A stretch of 64,000 nucleotides of DNA from JBGTFE01 sp036403235 (GCA_036403235.1 DASWRI010000083.1:1-64000); one strand, 5' to 3'. Counted from the first letter of the stretch, positions 23,125-31,893 are shown. The notes: generated by a model not told the origin, from the sequence alone. A program made the numbers and translations.

Positions 23125-24222
23125 CTACGAAAACAAGTGCGCGTAAATCTCCTCTGAAACAGGCTCGACGCTTGCCAGCGCGAGATTTTCCTCGGCGTGC
23201 CGCGCCTTGCTCACTCCGACGAGCGCCGTCGTCACGTTCGGCGTCGAGCGCACGAATTGAATGCTCGTCTGAGCGTCGGTTTCGAGATTCCCGAAAGTCG
23301 CGCGCATATTTTCGGTCAGATTCCGCGCCAGTTTTCCCTGCAAAATGCTCGCGCTGACCATCACCGAAACGCCCAGCTCACGGGCCGCGTCGATGGTCGA
23401 AAAAGCGCGCCCGCCGACGGCCTGATTCCGCAAAAGATAAGCTTCGGGCATCGCCAGATTAAACGGCAGCTGAACAAAGCGAAATCCGTGATTTTCGCCG
23501 CCGACCTGCCGCGCGACGTTTACCATTCTTTCCAGCGAATGATAGCTCGCCTCGTCCGGCGCGGCGCGAAAACCGTTCCAGGTCGCCGCACCGTAAAATT
23601 GAATTTTTCCGCCCGCGCGAATTTCTTCCAGTTTTTCAAACGCCTTCGCCAGACGCGCTTCAAACGTGTATCTGTCGATTTCGGCGAGCTGCGATTCGGG
23701 ATTGTGAATATAAAAAACGTCGATGCCTTCAATCCGCATATTCGAAAGCGACCGGTCAATCTGGCTTTCGAGATATTTCGGCGTCATACAATGACTTCCG
23801 CCGACCAAATCGGCAAAATCGGCGATGCCTTTCCGAACAAAATTTTTCTCGAAATACTCGCGCACGCTGCGCGGCGGCTCGCCGTCGAAGGGCAGATATC
23901 CGCCTTTCGTGCAAATCAGAAACTCGTCGCGCGAAAAATCCTTTTCCCGTAATTTTTCCAAAGCTTCGCCAATGTTTCGCTCGCTTCTCTGAAAACGGTA
24001 ATTCGCCGCCGTGTCAATCACGTTTCCGCCCGATTCGGCAAATTTGACGATTGCTTCGACGTAATTCGCATCCGTCTGCGCGTCCCAGTTCCCGAGATAT
24101 GTACCGATGCCGATTGAGGAAACGGTCAGTCCCCGCGCCGCGCGAAAATGGCCGCTCGCCGCGCCTGGAAATCTTCCCGCAAACTTTTTCGTGCCTTCGA
24201 CGGTAGCAAAATTTTTGTTCAT
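23125..24222 (-). CDS. Aldo/keto reductase
   Basis: 365 residues. The family order is visible: GIGTYLGNWDAQTD, GGNVIDTAANYRFQRSE (catalytic Asp and Tyr), LICTKGGYLP, GIDVFYIHNPESQ (catalytic His), and the NADPH-binding C-terminal part VRSTPNVTTALVGVSKARHAEENL. It probably reduces an aldehyde or ketone with NADPH, substrate unknown. It is the last gene of a three-gene minus-strand run (24,979 to 23,125), only 10 bp behind the small membrane protein. Confidence 0.9.
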   Translation of the reverse strand: MNKNFATVEGTKKFAGRFPGAASGHFRAARGLTVSSIGIGTYLGNWDAQTDANYVEAIVKFAESGGNVIDTAANYRFQRSERNIGEALEKLREKDFSRDEFLICTKGGYLPFDGEPPRSVREYFEKNFVRKGIADFADLVGGSHCMTPKYLESQIDRSLSNMRIEGIDVFYIHNPESQLAEIDRYTFEARLAKAFEKLEEIRAGGKIQFYGAATWNGFRAAPDEASYHSLERMVNVARQVGGENHGFRFVQLPFNLAMPEAYLLRNQAVGGRAFSTIDAARELGVSVMVSASILQGKLARNLTENMRATFGNLETDAQTSIQFVRSTPNVTTALVGVSKARHAEENLALASVEPVSEEIYAHLFS

Positions 24223-24232
24223 TATTTATCGA

Positions 24233-24469
24233 CTAGCGGCGGTATTTTGTACTTATCTCAAACCATAACACAAGCAAAAAAGCGGCGAATAAAAAGTGAT
24301 AGACGCCGAGTATTCTAATTATTAAATCAGCATATTTTCCATTTTGCCAGCTGCTCCGGGAAGATGGATATCTCCTGAAATACTCCAGGACGGTTTCCGG
24401 GAAAACCAGGAGATAAGTTCCTGAGACAAAAAGAAATACCGAATAAAAATAAACAATATAATTCGTCAT
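24233..24469 (-). CDS. Small two-helix membrane protein, unrecognised
   Basis: 78 residues. Two hydrophobic helices at about 4-22 (YIVYFYSVFLFVSGTYLLVF) and 47-69 (LIIRILGVYHFLFAAFLLVLW) flank a polar loop rich in Ser and Arg. The layout resembles small DUF-type membrane proteins in which a helix carries a conserved Gly and His, but I cannot name the family. It is packed between the reductase (10 bp) and the methionine sulfoxide reductase (24 bp), so it is likely co-transcribed. Confidence 0.75.
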   Translation of the reverse strand: MTNYIVYFYSVFLFVSGTYLLVFPETVLEYFRRYPSSRSSWQNGKYADLIIRILGVYHFLFAAFLLVLWFEISTKYRR

Positions 24470-24493
24470 TTTTGATAAATACTCGACGGCTTA

Positions 24494-24979
24494 TCAAACT
24501 ATTTTTTCGACAATCCCGACGATTTTTCGCAAACCTTCGGCATCGGTTTCGGAAAAATCGTTCAATTTGTCGCTGTCGACGTCGAGAACGCCGAAAACTT
24601 CGCCCGTTTTATCAAAAATCGGCAGGACGATTTCGGATTTCGCCGCCGAGCTGCACGCGATGTGACCGGGAAATGCGTCGACATCCGGGACAATCACCGT
24701 TTTGCGCGTCGTGTAACAGTGACCGCAAACGCCGCGCCCGAAATCGATTCGGGTGCAGGCAATCGGGCCTTGAAACGCGCTTAACACAAGCTGATTTTCC
24801 TTTTTGAGATAAAATCCGACCCAGAAAAACCCGAGCGCTTCTTTGAGCGCGGCCGTCACGTTTGCCAGATTTGCGACCAAATCCGTCTCGCCATCGACGA
24901 GCGCGGCAATCTGCGGCGCGATTTCATCGTAAATCTTTCGTCTGTCCGTCGTTTTTGAAAAAGCCAAACTCTCCGCCAT
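24494..24979 (-). CDS. msrC: GAF-fold free methionine-(R)-sulfoxide reductase
   Basis: 161 residues from ATG 24,979. A frame extends to 25,030, but its first residues come from a repeat arm. The family motifs are all present: FWVGFYLKKENQLVLSAFQG, GPIACTRIDFGRGVCGHCY, VIVPDVDAFPGHIACSS and SEIVLPIFDKTGEVFGVLDVDS. The three active-site Cys of this family are in ACTRI, GVCGH and HIACSS. It reduces free Met-R-sulfoxide with thioredoxin. It heads the run leading to the aldo/keto reductase. Confidence 0.92.
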   Translation of the reverse strand: MAESLAFSKTTDRRKIYDEIAPQIAALVDGETDLVANLANVTAALKEALGFFWVGFYLKKENQLVLSAFQGPIACTRIDFGRGVCGHCYTTRKTVIVPDVDAFPGHIACSSAAKSEIVLPIFDKTGEVFGVLDVDSDKLNDFSETDAEGLRKIVGIVEKIV

Positions 24980-25004
24980 AGATTTCGAGTTTATCACAAT
25001 TTTT

Positions 25005-25146
25005 TTCACCGCAGAGAACACGGAGAACACAGAGAAAATTAGAATGAGAGGAACAAAACGAACGGCATAATTTTTTCTTTTTACCGCCGTTTATTCCTGG
25101 TTGATTTTCCTTCTCTGTGCTCTCTGTGCTCTCTGTGGTAAATTTT
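25005..25146. repeat. CAGAG-family inverted repeat between divergent genes
   Basis: The left arm 25,005-25,040 (CACCGCAGAGAACACGGAG...) faces the right arm 25,104-25,146 (CTCTGTGCTCTCTGTGCTCTC...). The arms carry 8-9 bp words with some variation. It occupies nearly all the space between msrC and the 25,152 gene, so their promoters must lie inside or overlap it. Confidence 0.85.
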
Positions 25147-25151
25147 AGTTA

Positions 25152-26012
25152 ATGTTAGAAAAGGAACTCGAAATCGCCATCATGCTCGCGCGCAAAGCCG
25201 GTGCGAGGATTTTAGAATTTTACGCGTTCGAAATTATCGCCGAAGAAAAATTCGGCGTCGACAATACGAGCGAACCCGTCACGATTGCCGACAAGACGGC
25301 GAGCCGCATCATCGTCGAAGGCCTTGCCGAAGCGTTTCCCGGAGACGGAATTTTGTCCGAAGAAGAAACGGACGTCGTTGAGATTCGCGCGTCGCGCCGG
25401 CGCGTCTGGATGATTGACCCGATTGACGGGACATGGGGATTTATCAAAAAAGACGGCGATTTCGGCGTGCAAATCGGTCTGGTGGACGGCAACGAGGTGA
25501 TTGCCGGCGTCGTTTACCTGCCATTTCACGACGAGCTTTTTTACGCCGCGAAAAACTCCGGCTCGTTTTTGCTTAAAAACGGCGAAGCGCCCGAGCGCCT
25601 GACGGTTTCCGGTAAAACGAACTTCACCGAGATGAATCTCGCTTCGAGCCGCAATCACCGAAGCCCGCGGATGCATCGAATCATCGAAGATTTTGGCTTT
25701 CGGCAGGAAATTCAACGCGGCTCGGTCGGTTTGAAAGTCGGTCTGATTGCCCGGCAAATCTGCGATTTATACATTCATCTGAGCCCGCGCACAAAATTCT
25801 GGGACACGTGCGCGCCGCAGATTATTCTCGAAGAAGCGGGCGGGCGAATGACCGACCTTTTCGGCGCGCCGCTTAATTACAACATCGACGACGTGCAAAA
25901 CCACAACGGCATCTGCGCGACCAACGGCGTCGCGCACGAAGACGCTCTGCTCAAATTAAAACCGCTTTTGACCGAGTTCGGACGCCTCCGCGTAAAAGCG
26001 AAATCAACTTAA
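25152..26012 (+). CDS. Inositol monophosphatase-family phosphatase
   Basis: 286 residues. The two metal-binding motifs are present: EEETDVVE (the E of the first motif) and WMIDPIDGTWGF (DPIDGT). The C-terminal motif WDTCAPQIILEEAGGRMTD matches WD-x-AA/CAP-x-I-L. The family includes histidinol-phosphatase (HisN), inositol monophosphatase and CysQ. The last two cannot be separated here, but HisN is plausible from IADKTASRIIVEGLAEAFPG. Cytoplasmic. It ends 5 bp before the pyrophosphatase gene, so the two are co-transcribed. Confidence 0.88.
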   Translation: MLEKELEIAIMLARKAGARILEFYAFEIIAEEKFGVDNTSEPVTIADKTASRIIVEGLAEAFPGDGILSEEETDVVEIRASRRRVWMIDPIDGTWGFIKKDGDFGVQIGLVDGNEVIAGVVYLPFHDELFYAAKNSGSFLLKNGEAPERLTVSGKTNFTEMNLASSRNHRSPRMHRIIEDFGFRQEIQRGSVGLKVGLIARQICDLYIHLSPRTKFWDTCAPQIILEEAGGRMTDLFGAPLNYNIDDVQNHNGICATNGVAHEDALLKLKPLLTEFGRLRVKAKST

Positions 26013-26017
26013 AATTT

Positions 26018-26560
26018 ATGTCAAAAAATTCACCATTTGATAAATTAACTCCGTTTGTCGCCGAATCGGGCGAGCTCAACGTCGTCATCGAAACGCCGAA
26101 AGGCAGCCGCAATAAATACGGATATGACGAACACTTGGGGCTTTTCGTGATGAAAGGCGTGCTTGCGGTCGGGCATTCGTTTCCGTTCGATTTCGGCTTT
26201 ATTCCAAAAACGAAAGGCGGCGACGGTGACCCGCTCGACGTTTTGATTTTGATGGACGAACCGGCTTTTGCCGGCTGTCTGATACAGGCCCGGCTCATCG
26301 GCGTCATCGAGGCCGAGCAAACCGAGCTGGCCGGAAAAGTCGAAAAAAACGACCGGCTTATCGCCGTCGCTTCAAACTCGCGCGTTCACAAGGAAATTAA
26401 ATCAATCAACGATTTGAACGCGACTTTAGTTGACGAAATCGAGCATTTTTTCGTTTCTTACAACCAAGCCAAAGGCAAAAAATTCGAGCCGAAAGGACGC
26501 TCCGGCGCGCGTAAAGCAAAAAGTTTGGTCGAAGAAGGAATCAAAGCTTATAAACAATAA
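26018..26560 (+). CDS. ppa: Inorganic pyrophosphatase (family I)
   Basis: 180 residues. The signature with metal-binding aspartates is GDGDPLDVLILMDEP. Upstream is IETPKGSRNKYGYDEHLG, and PFDFGFIPKTKG also fits the family. The enzyme hydrolyses pyrophosphate to drive biosynthesis. Length is normal for bacterial family I. The start is 5 bp after the phosphatase stop. The downstream space holds a nested repeat. Confidence 0.95.
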   Translation: MSKNSPFDKLTPFVAESGELNVVIETPKGSRNKYGYDEHLGLFVMKGVLAVGHSFPFDFGFIPKTKGGDGDPLDVLILMDEPAFAGCLIQARLIGVIEAEQTELAGKVEKNDRLIAVASNSRVHKEIKSINDLNATLVDEIEHFFVSYNQAKGKKFEPKGRSGARKAKSLVEEGIKAYKQ

Positions 26561-26657
26561 AACTCGCCACAGAGATTTTTAGCCACGAATTACACAAATT
26601 ATTTTTTCTTTTATTCGTGTAATTCGTGGCTTGTTTCTTCTCTGCGGCGAGTTTTAA
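26559..26657. repeat. Nested inverted repeat: CAGAG arms around an ACGAATTAC element
   Basis: Outer arms AACTCGCCACAGAGATTTTT and TCTCTGCGGCGAGTTTT enclose inner arms AGCCACGAATTACACAAAT and ATTCGTGTAATTCGTGGC. This is the clearest evidence that the two word families insert or recombine into each other. Confidence 0.9.
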
Positions 26658-26666
26658 TTTTATAAA

Positions 26667-27386
26667 TCACGCGGTTTGCAGACCGATTTCAAACGTCGCC
26701 TTGTAGCCCTGTTCAGTTTCGGCGAGCGTCAAAACCAAATCACTTCCTCCGCTTTTAAAAATGTCGTCGCCCGCGTTTTTCAGCGTTCTTTGTCCTTTCG
26801 CGGCATACGGCGACTGCGCGTGAACTTTGTCGGTGAGCGCATCGTCAAAATAAAGCTGCGACGTAAAATCGTAATTTTGATGGCGAATCTTGAAATGAAT
26901 ATGAACGGTTCGGCCTTCATACCAGCCCGGGTAATTGGTCGTAAAACGCGCGACGCCGTTTGCATCGGTCGTTTGAAAGCCGCGCAGGAATTTTTGTCCG
27001 ACCGTATTAAAACTCGGGTCTTTGACGTCCGAATAAACGCCCGCCGCATCGCAGTGCCAGACGTCGACGGTCGCGCCTTCGAGCGGCGTGCAGCTGTTTT
27101 CGCCGACGTGCGAGACGCGGAACTCGATTTGCAGCGGCAGGCCTTCTTTTATCGCGCCGCTCGCCGCGTCCGTCCGGATGTCCGAGCGATTCAGTTTTTC
27201 CTCAACAAAATACGGCCCCAAAGTCTGCGACAGTTTACCGATACACGGCGGCAGACTCGTCGCGGGCGCGCTCATTTTCGCCGTTTCGCCCGCGCAGCCG
27301 GCCAGAACGGCAACTCCGGCCGCACCGAAAAGCGCGAGCCAATCTCGGCGGCTCAGTAATTTTCCCATCTTGTCATCGTCATTCAT
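26667..27386 (-). CDS. Tat-exported lipoprotein with intradiol dioxygenase-like fold
   Basis: 239 residues. The N-terminus has the Tat-type SRRDWLALFG and a lipobox (VLAGC at about 31) so the mature protein is likely membrane-anchored outside the cytoplasm. The catalytic domain shows LSQTLGPYFVEE, GATVDVWHCDAAGVYSDV, TTNYPGWYEGRTVHIHFKI. The Tyr-Tyr-His-His set used for iron in intradiol dioxygenases (Y in GVYSDV, Y in GWYEG, and the HIH pair) is intact. Extracellular members of this fold are known, with unclear substrates. Not part of an aromatic-degradation cluster. Confidence 0.88.
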   Translation of the reverse strand: MNDDDKMGKLLSRRDWLALFGAAGVAVLAGCAGETAKMSAPATSLPPCIGKLSQTLGPYFVEEKLNRSDIRTDAASGAIKEGLPLQIEFRVSHVGENSCTPLEGATVDVWHCDAAGVYSDVKDPSFNTVGQKFLRGFQTTDANGVARFTTNYPGWYEGRTVHIHFKIRHQNYDFTSQLYFDDALTDKVHAQSPYAAKGQRTLKNAGDDIFKSGGSDLVLTLAETEQGYKATFEIGLQTA

Positions 27387-27747
27387 TTTCTAAAACCTCT
27401 GTTAAAATCATATGAAAATTATAACGAAAAGGTTGTCGGGAAATTGTAAAGAGTTGGTAAAGGAGAAAATAGAATTGTGAAGACGCTTTTACAGATAGAA
27501 TTGTCTTTCCTGCACGATTGCCGCGCAGTCTTACTCGCGGCGGATTTACGCTGTCCGGCAGTCGAAAGCTTCGGTTTTGAGTTAAATTTTTCGAGGTCGC
27601 CCGCAAAACGCGTATGACGTGAAGGTGAAAATAAAAAAATGATTGTCGCTGGCCGCTTCGTTAAATTCGCCCGCTATCACGCGGCAGGCGAGGCACGGCC
27701 CCGGAAATTTGCGCTGTCGCTCACAAGCTCCGATTATGCAAAAAACG
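27387..27747. other. Intergenic region, no gene seen
   Basis: 361 bp between two minus-strand genes. GC content is uneven. Short frames at 27,379-27,606 and 27,639-27,833 have no ribosome site or recognisable protein and look random. No word-type repeat is present here, unlike most other spaces. It should contain the promoter of the dioxygenase-like gene and the end of the radical SAM transcript. Confidence 0.5.
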
Positions 27748-29301
27748 CTAAACCGTCGGGACAGTTTCCGATACGATTTTGTCTTTGCGCCGCGCTTTGC
27801 GCCACGTCGAAAAGCCTTCTTTCGTCAAACTGATAATCGGTTTGCGATTTTCGAAAAGCAGTTTCAGCCAGGCGCGTTTGTTCATCTGCGGAAAATAAAT
27901 TCCGCGAAAAAAGAAACGCGAGACGAGATGGCTGATGCGATAGCCAATCGGCTTGTCCTTCAGCAATTCGATGACTTCGGCGTTTCTTTCGGGGCTGTAT
28001 GACCTCGACCAGGCGGAAATCGTTTCCACGCGCGCTTCTTCAATCGATATTTTGGCGGGCGTATGCGCCATCACGAACGGCGCGAATTCGAGCCAGTGTT
28101 TCGGACGCGACAAGCGTCCTTCTTTTTCCAGCCGCGTGTAGAGCGGAGTTGCCGGAAACGGCGTCAGCTGTCCGAAAACCGGGAGTCCGGGCGACCAGCT
28201 TTCGATTTGGTCGACTGTCCGCGCGGCGACGCCCTGCGTGTCGTTGTCCATGCCGAAAATAAAGGACGTAATCGCGTAGATATTGCGCTGCGCCAAACGG
28301 TCGAGAACTTGTTTGTAATCGGCGGGCTTTGAAAAGTTTTTGTTGACCGAAGCCATATTCTGCGGGTCAATCGATTCCATCCCGATAAAAATCCACTTGC
28401 CGCCCGCCGAGGCGATTAAATCGACCAGCTCTTCGTCGCCGAGCAGATTCGCGCTGATTTGCGCTACCCACGGCAGCTGCGCGCCGGCCTCGATAATATC
28501 GCGTAAAAGCGATTTCAGACGCTTTTTGTTGATGGCCAGATTATCGTCGATAAAGAAAACGGCGATTTGTCCTTTTTCGCTCCGGGCGCGCGCCTTTAAT
28601 CTCAATAATTCTTCAATTACGCTTTCGTTCGAGCGAAATCGAATCGAATCGCCGAAAAATCCCGTCACGGTGCAGAACTCGCAGCCGTATGGACAGCCGC
28701 GTCCGGTTTCAATCGGCACGACGAAAAATTTTCCCCAGCCGTCGCCCATTTTCGAGAGAAAGGGACGAAAGAATTTCGGCACGAGGCTAAATTGTTCTAA
28801 ATCGAGAGTTTCCCAGGGAATATGCGGGTAAGGCTGCAGGCTCGGCTTTTTGTCGTTGCCTTTCGAATCGGTTTCGGGTTGGTAAACTTCTTTCAGCTCG
28901 CCGCGCGCCGCGTCTTCGACAATCAAAGCCCAGGTTTCGTCCGCTTCGCCGAGCGCAACCGCGTCGGCGTGTTTTGGCCCGCCGTCGCGTCCCAACGCTT
29001 CGTCGGGACATTCGGTGACGTGCGGCCCGCCCATCACGACTTTTATTCCGGCTTCGCGCAGAGAATCGGCAAATTGATATGCGCGCGCGACCATTCGCGT
29101 CATCGCGCCGATGCCGACCAGCCCGATGTTTTCCTTTTGACAGAACTCGACGAGCTCTTTGCGGCTCATCGCCTTGGCGTTGCCGTCAATTAATACGACT
29201 TCATGCTCCTTCGGCGTCAGTGACTGAAGCAGAAACATCCATAGATGCGGCATGAAATTGCGCGTAACGCCGTTATCAGGGTTATAAAGCAGGATTTTCA
29301 T
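27748..29301 (-). CDS. B12-binding-domain radical SAM protein
   Basis: 517 residues. Residues 1-150 are a cobalamin-binding-type Rossmann domain (MKILLYNPDNGVTR, VVLIDGNAKAMS, GLVGIGAMTRMVARAYQ, GIKVVMGGPHVTECP). Residues 190-400 are radical SAM with C-x3-C-x2-C in GCPYGCEFCTVTGFFG, then FFIDDNLAINKKRLK and WIFIGMESIDPQN. The C-terminal 115 residues are family-specific. Members of this class methylate unreactive carbons or modify lipids such as hopanoids. The substrate here cannot be given. No biosynthetic neighbour is seen. Confidence 0.88.
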   Translation of the reverse strand: MKILLYNPDNGVTRNFMPHLWMFLLQSLTPKEHEVVLIDGNAKAMSRKELVEFCQKENIGLVGIGAMTRMVARAYQFADSLREAGIKVVMGGPHVTECPDEALGRDGGPKHADAVALGEADETWALIVEDAARGELKEVYQPETDSKGNDKKPSLQPYPHIPWETLDLEQFSLVPKFFRPFLSKMGDGWGKFFVVPIETGRGCPYGCEFCTVTGFFGDSIRFRSNESVIEELLRLKARARSEKGQIAVFFIDDNLAINKKRLKSLLRDIIEAGAQLPWVAQISANLLGDEELVDLIASAGGKWIFIGMESIDPQNMASVNKNFSKPADYKQVLDRLAQRNIYAITSFIFGMDNDTQGVAARTVDQIESWSPGLPVFGQLTPFPATPLYTRLEKEGRLSRPKHWLEFAPFVMAHTPAKISIEEARVETISAWSRSYSPERNAEVIELLKDKPIGYRISHLVSRFFFRGIYFPQMNKRAWLKLLFENRKPIISLTKEGFSTWRKARRKDKIVSETVPTV

Positions 29302-29678
29302 AATTCTCTTCTTGGTGCGCGCTAATAAGGAACACCAACTTGCTTGTTTAGAAATTTTGCTGCGGCCAATTAAGTTATTTTCGTTTTGCCAAAATTTATC
29401 AATCCCCTGATTAATCGCTCGAAAATAGGGTTGTATGATTGTTTATTTATGAGCAGAACAAAAACAAAGCAGGCATAAAAAGAGAGTCTTTTAGCTCAGA
29501 ACTCAATGCATAAAACGCGATTCTTATTGAAATTAACTATATCACACTATGTATGCCAGATAACATAGGGATTTTGATTTGATGGAAAAAATGCGGGATG
29601 GATTGTAATAATTGTGTAATAATTAAAAAACATTTTCATTTGCCTGGTGTTTATACTCGCATTTTTTCGTTCAATTGG
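29302..29678. other. AT-rich intergenic region
   Basis: 377 bp between an oxidoreductase 3' end and the radical SAM start. Distinctly AT-rich. A direct repeat GTAATAATT occurs at 29,605-29,613 and 29,616-29,624 (11 bp apart). No gene, RNA or word-type repeat stands out. It contains the radical SAM promoter. Confidence 0.5.
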
Positions 29679-30488
29679 CTATTTCAGAACAGCACTTTTT
29701 ATCACTTTGAAAAATAAACTGTCGGGCAGAAGCTTGCGCGCCGACAAAACCATTTTCGAATTTACCGGATAGCGCATTTTCGCCGAATTGTCGGTGACGG
29801 CTTCGTAAATTGTTTCGGCGACAATCGAGCCGTCCGGTGCGTCTGCGCCCGCTTTCTGCATGTTCGGCATCGCGCGGGCGATAAAATAATCGTAATCGGT
29901 CAGGCCTTCCTTTTTGGTTAAATCCATCGAACGCTCGTAAAAATCGGTTTTAATCGGCCCCGGCTCGATGATTTTGATGCGGATATTAAATTGCTCGACT
30001 TCGTATTGCAAAGCTTCGGAAAAACCTTCAACCGCCCATTTCGTCGCGTGATACAGGCTGTAGAGCGGAAACGTGATGCGGCCGCCCATCGAGGCGACGT
30101 TGACGATAATTCCCTTTTTCTGCTCGCGAAAATAAGGCAAAATCTCGCGACAGACGTTCATCACGCCGAAAACGTTGGTCTGAAACTGGCGCTCGATTTG
30201 CTCTGCGGACGCCGCTTCAAACGCGCCGACAAGACCGTAGCCCGCGTTGTTGACAATCGCGTCGAGGCGTCCGAATTTTTCGTGTGTCGCGGCAATCGCG
30301 CTCTTTATCGAATCCGGGTCGGTGACGTCCAGCCGCAGACATTCGATGTCGGCGATGCGCTGCAAATCTTCGGCCTTTTCGGGCGCGCGCATGGTCGCCG
30401 CAACCTTCCAATTTTTTGTTTGAAAAAGCTTGGCCGTTTCTTTACCGATGCCGCTCGACGCGCCGGTGATAAGTATGACTTTATTCAT
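29679..30488 (-). CDS. Short-chain dehydrogenase/reductase
   Basis: 269 residues. NAD(P)-binding TGASSGIG (8-15), DAIVNNAGYG, and the catalytic set: Ser in NVASMGGRI, Tyr and Lys in LYHATKWAVEGF. The segment GPIKTDFYERSMD after the active site is typical of classical SDRs. Cofactor preference and substrate are unclear. It is transcribed away from sbcD, with a strong hairpin in the shared promoter region. Confidence 0.92.
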   Translation of the reverse strand: MNKVILITGASSGIGKETAKLFQTKNWKVAATMRAPEKAEDLQRIADIECLRLDVTDPDSIKSAIAATHEKFGRLDAIVNNAGYGLVGAFEAASAEQIERQFQTNVFGVMNVCREILPYFREQKKGIIVNVASMGGRITFPLYSLYHATKWAVEGFSEALQYEVEQFNIRIKIIEPGPIKTDFYERSMDLTKKEGLTDYDYFIARAMPNMQKAGADAPDGSIVAETIYEAVTDNSAKMRYPVNSKMVLSARKLLPDSLFFKVIKSAVLK

Positions 30489-30523
30489 AATTTGTAAATA
30501 GTAAATCGTTAATTGAGAATAGT

Positions 30524-30582
30524 AAAATGAGCTTTGAGCTTAGATTTTCAAAGGCCGAAAATCTAAGCTCAAAGCTCATTTT
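30524..30582. repeat. Perfect 26-bp inverted repeat upstream of sbcD
   Basis: The 26-nt arms 30,524-30,549 and 30,557-30,582 are exact reverse complements with a 7-nt loop (AAAGGCC at 30,550-30,556). The arms include the 7-bp-type words GAGCTTT and GAGCTTA. It lies between divergent genes and directly precedes the sbcD promoter. Confidence 0.95.
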
Positions 30583-30597
30583 TTACAAAAAATCTGC

Positions 30598-30603
30598 TAT
30601 AAT
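30598..30603 (+). promoter_or_regulatory. -10 box of sbcD, possibly leaderless transcript
   Basis: TATAAT ends 6 bp before the ATG at 30,610. If it is the real -10, transcription starts at or near the start codon. A similar spacing is seen at 21,134-21,139 (TATAAT, 15 bp) and 50,193-50,198 (TACAAT, 8 bp). No clear -35 is visible. Confidence 0.5.
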
Positions 30604-30609
30604 AAACCT

Positions 30610-31893
30610 ATGAAATTTCTTCACATTTCCGACGTCCATCTCGGCTGCACGCGGTATCAGCTAAACGAATCTCCGCGCGATTTTTTCGACGCCTGGATTG
30701 ACGTTTTGCAAAAATACGCTATCGGCGAAAAGGTCGATTTCGTCATTATGTGCGGCGATTTTTTTCATAAAAGAAACGTTCCGCCCGAGACGATGAATTA
30801 CGCTTTCGCCGGACTTTCGCTCTTAAAAGCCGCCGGAATCCCAATCGTCACAATCGAAGGAAATCACGACCAAAAACACAACGACAGCGATTACAGCTGG
30901 CTGCGCTCGCTGGCCAACTGGAATCTTTTGTATCTGCTCGAACCGAAAAAACACGAAGGCCGAATGTCTTACGAAGCGTGGGACGAAGAAACGGGCCAGG
31001 GCGGATTTATCGACATCGGCCGCGCGCGGATTTTCGGCTCCGATTGGTACGGCGCGTCGGCCAACTGGGCGATTCCGATGCTGACCGCTGCGATAAAAGA
31101 AAATCGGCGGCCGGACGCGTTTCACCTTCTTCTGCTGCACACCGATGTCGAAGGCCACCAGACGCACCCGATTCCGGCTCTCAGCTTGGCCAATTTGAAG
31201 GAATTAAAATCCGTTACCGATTACGTCGGACTCGGACACACGCACAAATCTTACGAAATCGACAACTGGGCGTTTAACCCGGGAAGTTTGGAAATTACGA
31301 GTATCGACGATTATCGCGAAACGCGCGGCGCGTTTCTGGTCGAAGTCGACGAAGCGAATCAAATCACCGCCACGCACATACGCAATTACCGGCAGCGCCC
31401 GTTTCAGCGTCTTTCATTCGATGTTTCCGGTTACGCCGAGACGAAAGATATTACCGAAGACGTGCTGGCGAAAGTCGCGGGCGAAGCGCGGACGGCCGAA
31501 GATTATGCGAGCGAACACGGCCGGGAAGTCTCCAAACCGATTATCGAAATCACTCTGCGCGGGCATCTCGGCTTTCCCAATTCGCTTTTGCAGCTCAAGG
31601 AAATTCGTGAAGAAGCGCAGAAAATCACCGACGCCCTGCACGTTCGCATCAAAAATCACTCCGCGCCAATCGAATACGCCGTCGCCGCCGATTTGGAAGA
31701 AGACGCGAGCCGCGAAAAATTGGAGCGCCGCGTCATCGAAGATTTGATTATCCGCGACAATCGCTATAAAACGCGCGTCGAAGACGTCTCGGAAGCCGTC
31801 ATCGGCGCCAAACGCATGGCCTTGAGCGACGAAGAACCGGACAAGATTGCGGATTTTATTTCGTTGAAGTTAGCAGTGAGCAGTGAGCGGTGA
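30610..31893 (+). CDS. sbcD: SbcD/Mre11-type metallophosphoesterase (DNA repair nuclease)
   Basis: 427 residues. The metallophosphoesterase motifs are in order: D8-x-H10 in ISDVHLG, GDFFHKR, GNHDQKH, LLLHTDVEGH, GLGHTHK. Residues 1-280 form the nuclease and 300-420 a capping region as in SbcD/Mre11. The partner ATPase SbcC (Rad50) is not seen in the window. The last residues AVSSER are encoded by a tandem heptamer GCAGTGA (31,873-31,897). A terminator follows at 31,931-31,956. Confidence 0.9.
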   Translation: MKFLHISDVHLGCTRYQLNESPRDFFDAWIDVLQKYAIGEKVDFVIMCGDFFHKRNVPPETMNYAFAGLSLLKAAGIPIVTIEGNHDQKHNDSDYSWLRSLANWNLLYLLEPKKHEGRMSYEAWDEETGQGGFIDIGRARIFGSDWYGASANWAIPMLTAAIKENRRPDAFHLLLLHTDVEGHQTHPIPALSLANLKELKSVTDYVGLGHTHKSYEIDNWAFNPGSLEITSIDDYRETRGAFLVEVDEANQITATHIRNYRQRPFQRLSFDVSGYAETKDITEDVLAKVAGEARTAEDYASEHGREVSKPIIEITLRGHLGFPNSLLQLKEIREEAQKITDALHVRIKNHSAPIEYAVAADLEEDASREKLERRVIEDLIIRDNRYKTRVEDVSEAVIGAKRMALSDEEPDKIADFISLKLAVSSER

